Shown one piece after another: positions 19,989 through 20,668 of a stretch of DNA of 20,668 bases. Numbering within the stretch: position 1 is the stretch's first letter; every line of letters starts with the position of its first letter. The stretch is taken from NCBI GenBank assembly GCA_903863315.1, contig CAIPBN010000524.1:1-20668 (forward strand), given 5' to 3'. The notes under the pieces are model-generated. The model was not told where the DNA came from and did not search any database. It saw only the letters and a list, made by a program, of their open reading frames with translations. Both the position numbers and the translations under genes were made by a program. This DNA comes from an uncultured Verrucomicrobiota bacterium (lineage in GTDB: Bacteria; Verrucomicrobiota; Verrucomicrobiia; Limisphaerales; SXTU01).

Positions 19989-20531
19989 TCAGCCAGCCTG
20001 AAACCAGGCCAGTGCTGACTCGGTCTCGGCCTGCTGAAGCTGGCGCAGCAACTGGTGCCGGGTGTCCGTAGCGGGCTTGCCCGCCGCAACTTCCACCGCA
20101 TCCACAAAGGCAAAGGCATCCCATTCACCACGCGGGAGGAGTTGCGCCGTGAGTTTGGCATCGCCAGCCAGCAAGGGTTGGGCTCGCTTCGCCAAGTCCG
20201 CGAAGCTCGGGTGCTGGCCAACCCGGCGGAACCAATACTTCGAGTTCCAGTAGTCCGGCTCGCGCCGGTGCATGATGCCGTGGACAAGGCTGCCGTCCGG
20301 ACCCTCGATGCCCTGCGAGAGGACATGCGACGCATCAAGATGATCCTGCCAGAGCAGCAGGAGTGCGCGGATGAGTTCCGCCTTCGCGGGCTGACCGTGG
20401 CGGCGGAATAGCTCGTCAAGCGTGCGGTTCAAGTCCGCTTGCCCCAGCACGCCGAGGCGCGCCTCGGGGCCGAGCGCGGCGGGGCCTGGCTGGGTGATGA
20501 GCGCGTGAAGTTCTGTGGTGAGCGAGGACAT
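19989..20531 (-). CDS. Conserved-looking hypothetical protein, 180 residues
   Basis: I do not recognise a named family with a known function. The protein is soluble and has no signal peptide or membrane segment. Residues about 1-75 are mainly helical (LDELFRRHGQPAKAELIRALLLLWQDHL). A striking central block GSLVHGIMHRREPDYWNSKYWFRRVG, at about 80-105, is rich in His, Arg, Trp and Tyr and looks like a ligand- or metal-binding site. I have an impression of similar short proteins in Verrucomicrobiota, but cannot verify it. The C-terminal part (about 130-180) contains EWDAFAFVDAVEVAAG and a Gln-rich helix. The stop abuts the stop of the kinase operon with no bases between, so the two units converge and transcription of one could interfere with the other. 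A 29-bp hairpin lies immediately upstream. No clear ribosome binding site is seen. Confidence 0.75.
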   Translation of the reverse strand: MSSLTTELHALITQPGPAALGPEARLGVLGQADLNRTLDELFRRHGQPAKAELIRALLLLWQDHLDASHVLSQGIEGPDGSLVHGIMHRREPDYWNSKYWFRRVGQHPSFADLAKRAQPLLAGDAKLTAQLLPRGEWDAFAFVDAVEVAAGKPATDTRHQLLRQLQQAETESALAWFQAG

Positions 20532-20538
20532 TGGCTTG

Positions 20539-20609
20539 GCCCGCGAATCAGGCGAATCGTCGCGAATGAAACCGGGGCTAATTCGCGGTGATTCGCGTGA
20601 TTCGCGGGC
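20539..20609. repeat. 29-bp imperfect palindrome made of GCGAATC units
   Basis: Arms 20539-20567 and 20581-20609 pair around a 13-nt loop (20568-20580). In DNA there are three mismatches; in a plus-strand RNA two of them become G-U pairs, leaving one true mismatch. Each arm contains GCGAAT three times at 9-10 base spacing. The structure lies between the 180-residue gene and the next minus-strand gene, so it could be a terminator-like or stability element for the gene to its right, or part of the leader of the 180-residue gene. There is no T-tract next to either arm. The internal repetition is more like a dispersed REP or MITE-like element than a simple terminator. Confidence 0.88.
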
Positions 20610-20638
20610 AGACAGTCAGAGACTCCTCACGTCGTCTC

Positions 20639-20668
20639 CTACTTGCTCTCGATGAGCCGGCGGAACTC
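20639..20668 (-). CDS. C-terminal end of an unidentified gene, truncated by the window edge
   Basis: Reading leftward from the right edge, the minus strand gives EFRRLIESK followed by a TAG at 20641-20639. The charged, helical ending looks like a protein C-terminus, and the spacing to the hairpin fits the end of a gene. Nine codons are too few to name the product or to be certain that this frame is real. Confidence 0.35.
   Translation of the reverse strand, partial: EFRRLIESK

Overview
The window is GC-rich and densely coding. It reads as a Verrucomicrobiota chromosome, probably the Pedosphaera/Limisphaera-like group. The placement rests on the planctomycete/verrucomicrobial cytochrome families (DUF1587/1592/1588/1585, and PSCyt1-DUF1549-DUF1553), a Tat-exported DUF1501 protein, a type II pseudopilin with a late H-x8-DG motif, and weak or absent Shine-Dalgarno sequences. 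It is inferred from family content, not from a marker gene.

Layout. (1) 1-3983, plus strand: the 3' part of a DUF1592-type cytochrome gene, an SGNH-like hydrolase, a pseudopilin and a small lipoprotein, closely spaced. (2) 3998-13801, minus strand: read in transcription order, a second DUF1592-type cytochrome, a 1179-residue PSCyt1/DUF1549/discoidin/DUF1553 protein, a DUF1501 protein, a cupin and a gamma-glutamyltranspeptidase. The last two overlap by 4 nt. (3) 13971-19988, plus strand: four genes joined by three consecutive ATGA overlaps. They encode an ICMT-type membrane methyltransferase, a FabF-like ketosynthase whose catalytic Cys is replaced by Ser, a multi-pass membrane histidine kinase, and a soluble receiver-GAF-PAS-histidine kinase. 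(4) 19989-20668, minus strand: an unrecognised 180-residue protein whose stop abuts the kinase stop, a 29-bp hairpin, and the last nine codons of another gene.

The cytochrome, hydrolase and pseudopilin regions resemble the surface and periplasmic machinery that these phyla carry in many copies. Its biochemical role is largely unproven. The most interesting part is the four-gene operon at 13971-19988. It joins a membrane carboxyl/O-methyltransferase and an atypical ketosynthase to a membrane sensor kinase and a receiver-kinase hybrid with no output domain. That layout recalls the Ralstonia phcB-phcS-phcR methyl-ester quorum-sensing genes, and suggests a lipid or polyketide signal made and sensed by one operon. 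This is a hypothesis from gene content.

Three repeat structures stand out: four tandem heptamers inside the DUF1549-type gene, a heptamer-based AT-rich inverted repeat between two genes, and the hairpin near the right end. No rRNA, tRNA, CRISPR array, integrase or insertion sequence was seen. No gene-free stretch exceeds about 205 bases.
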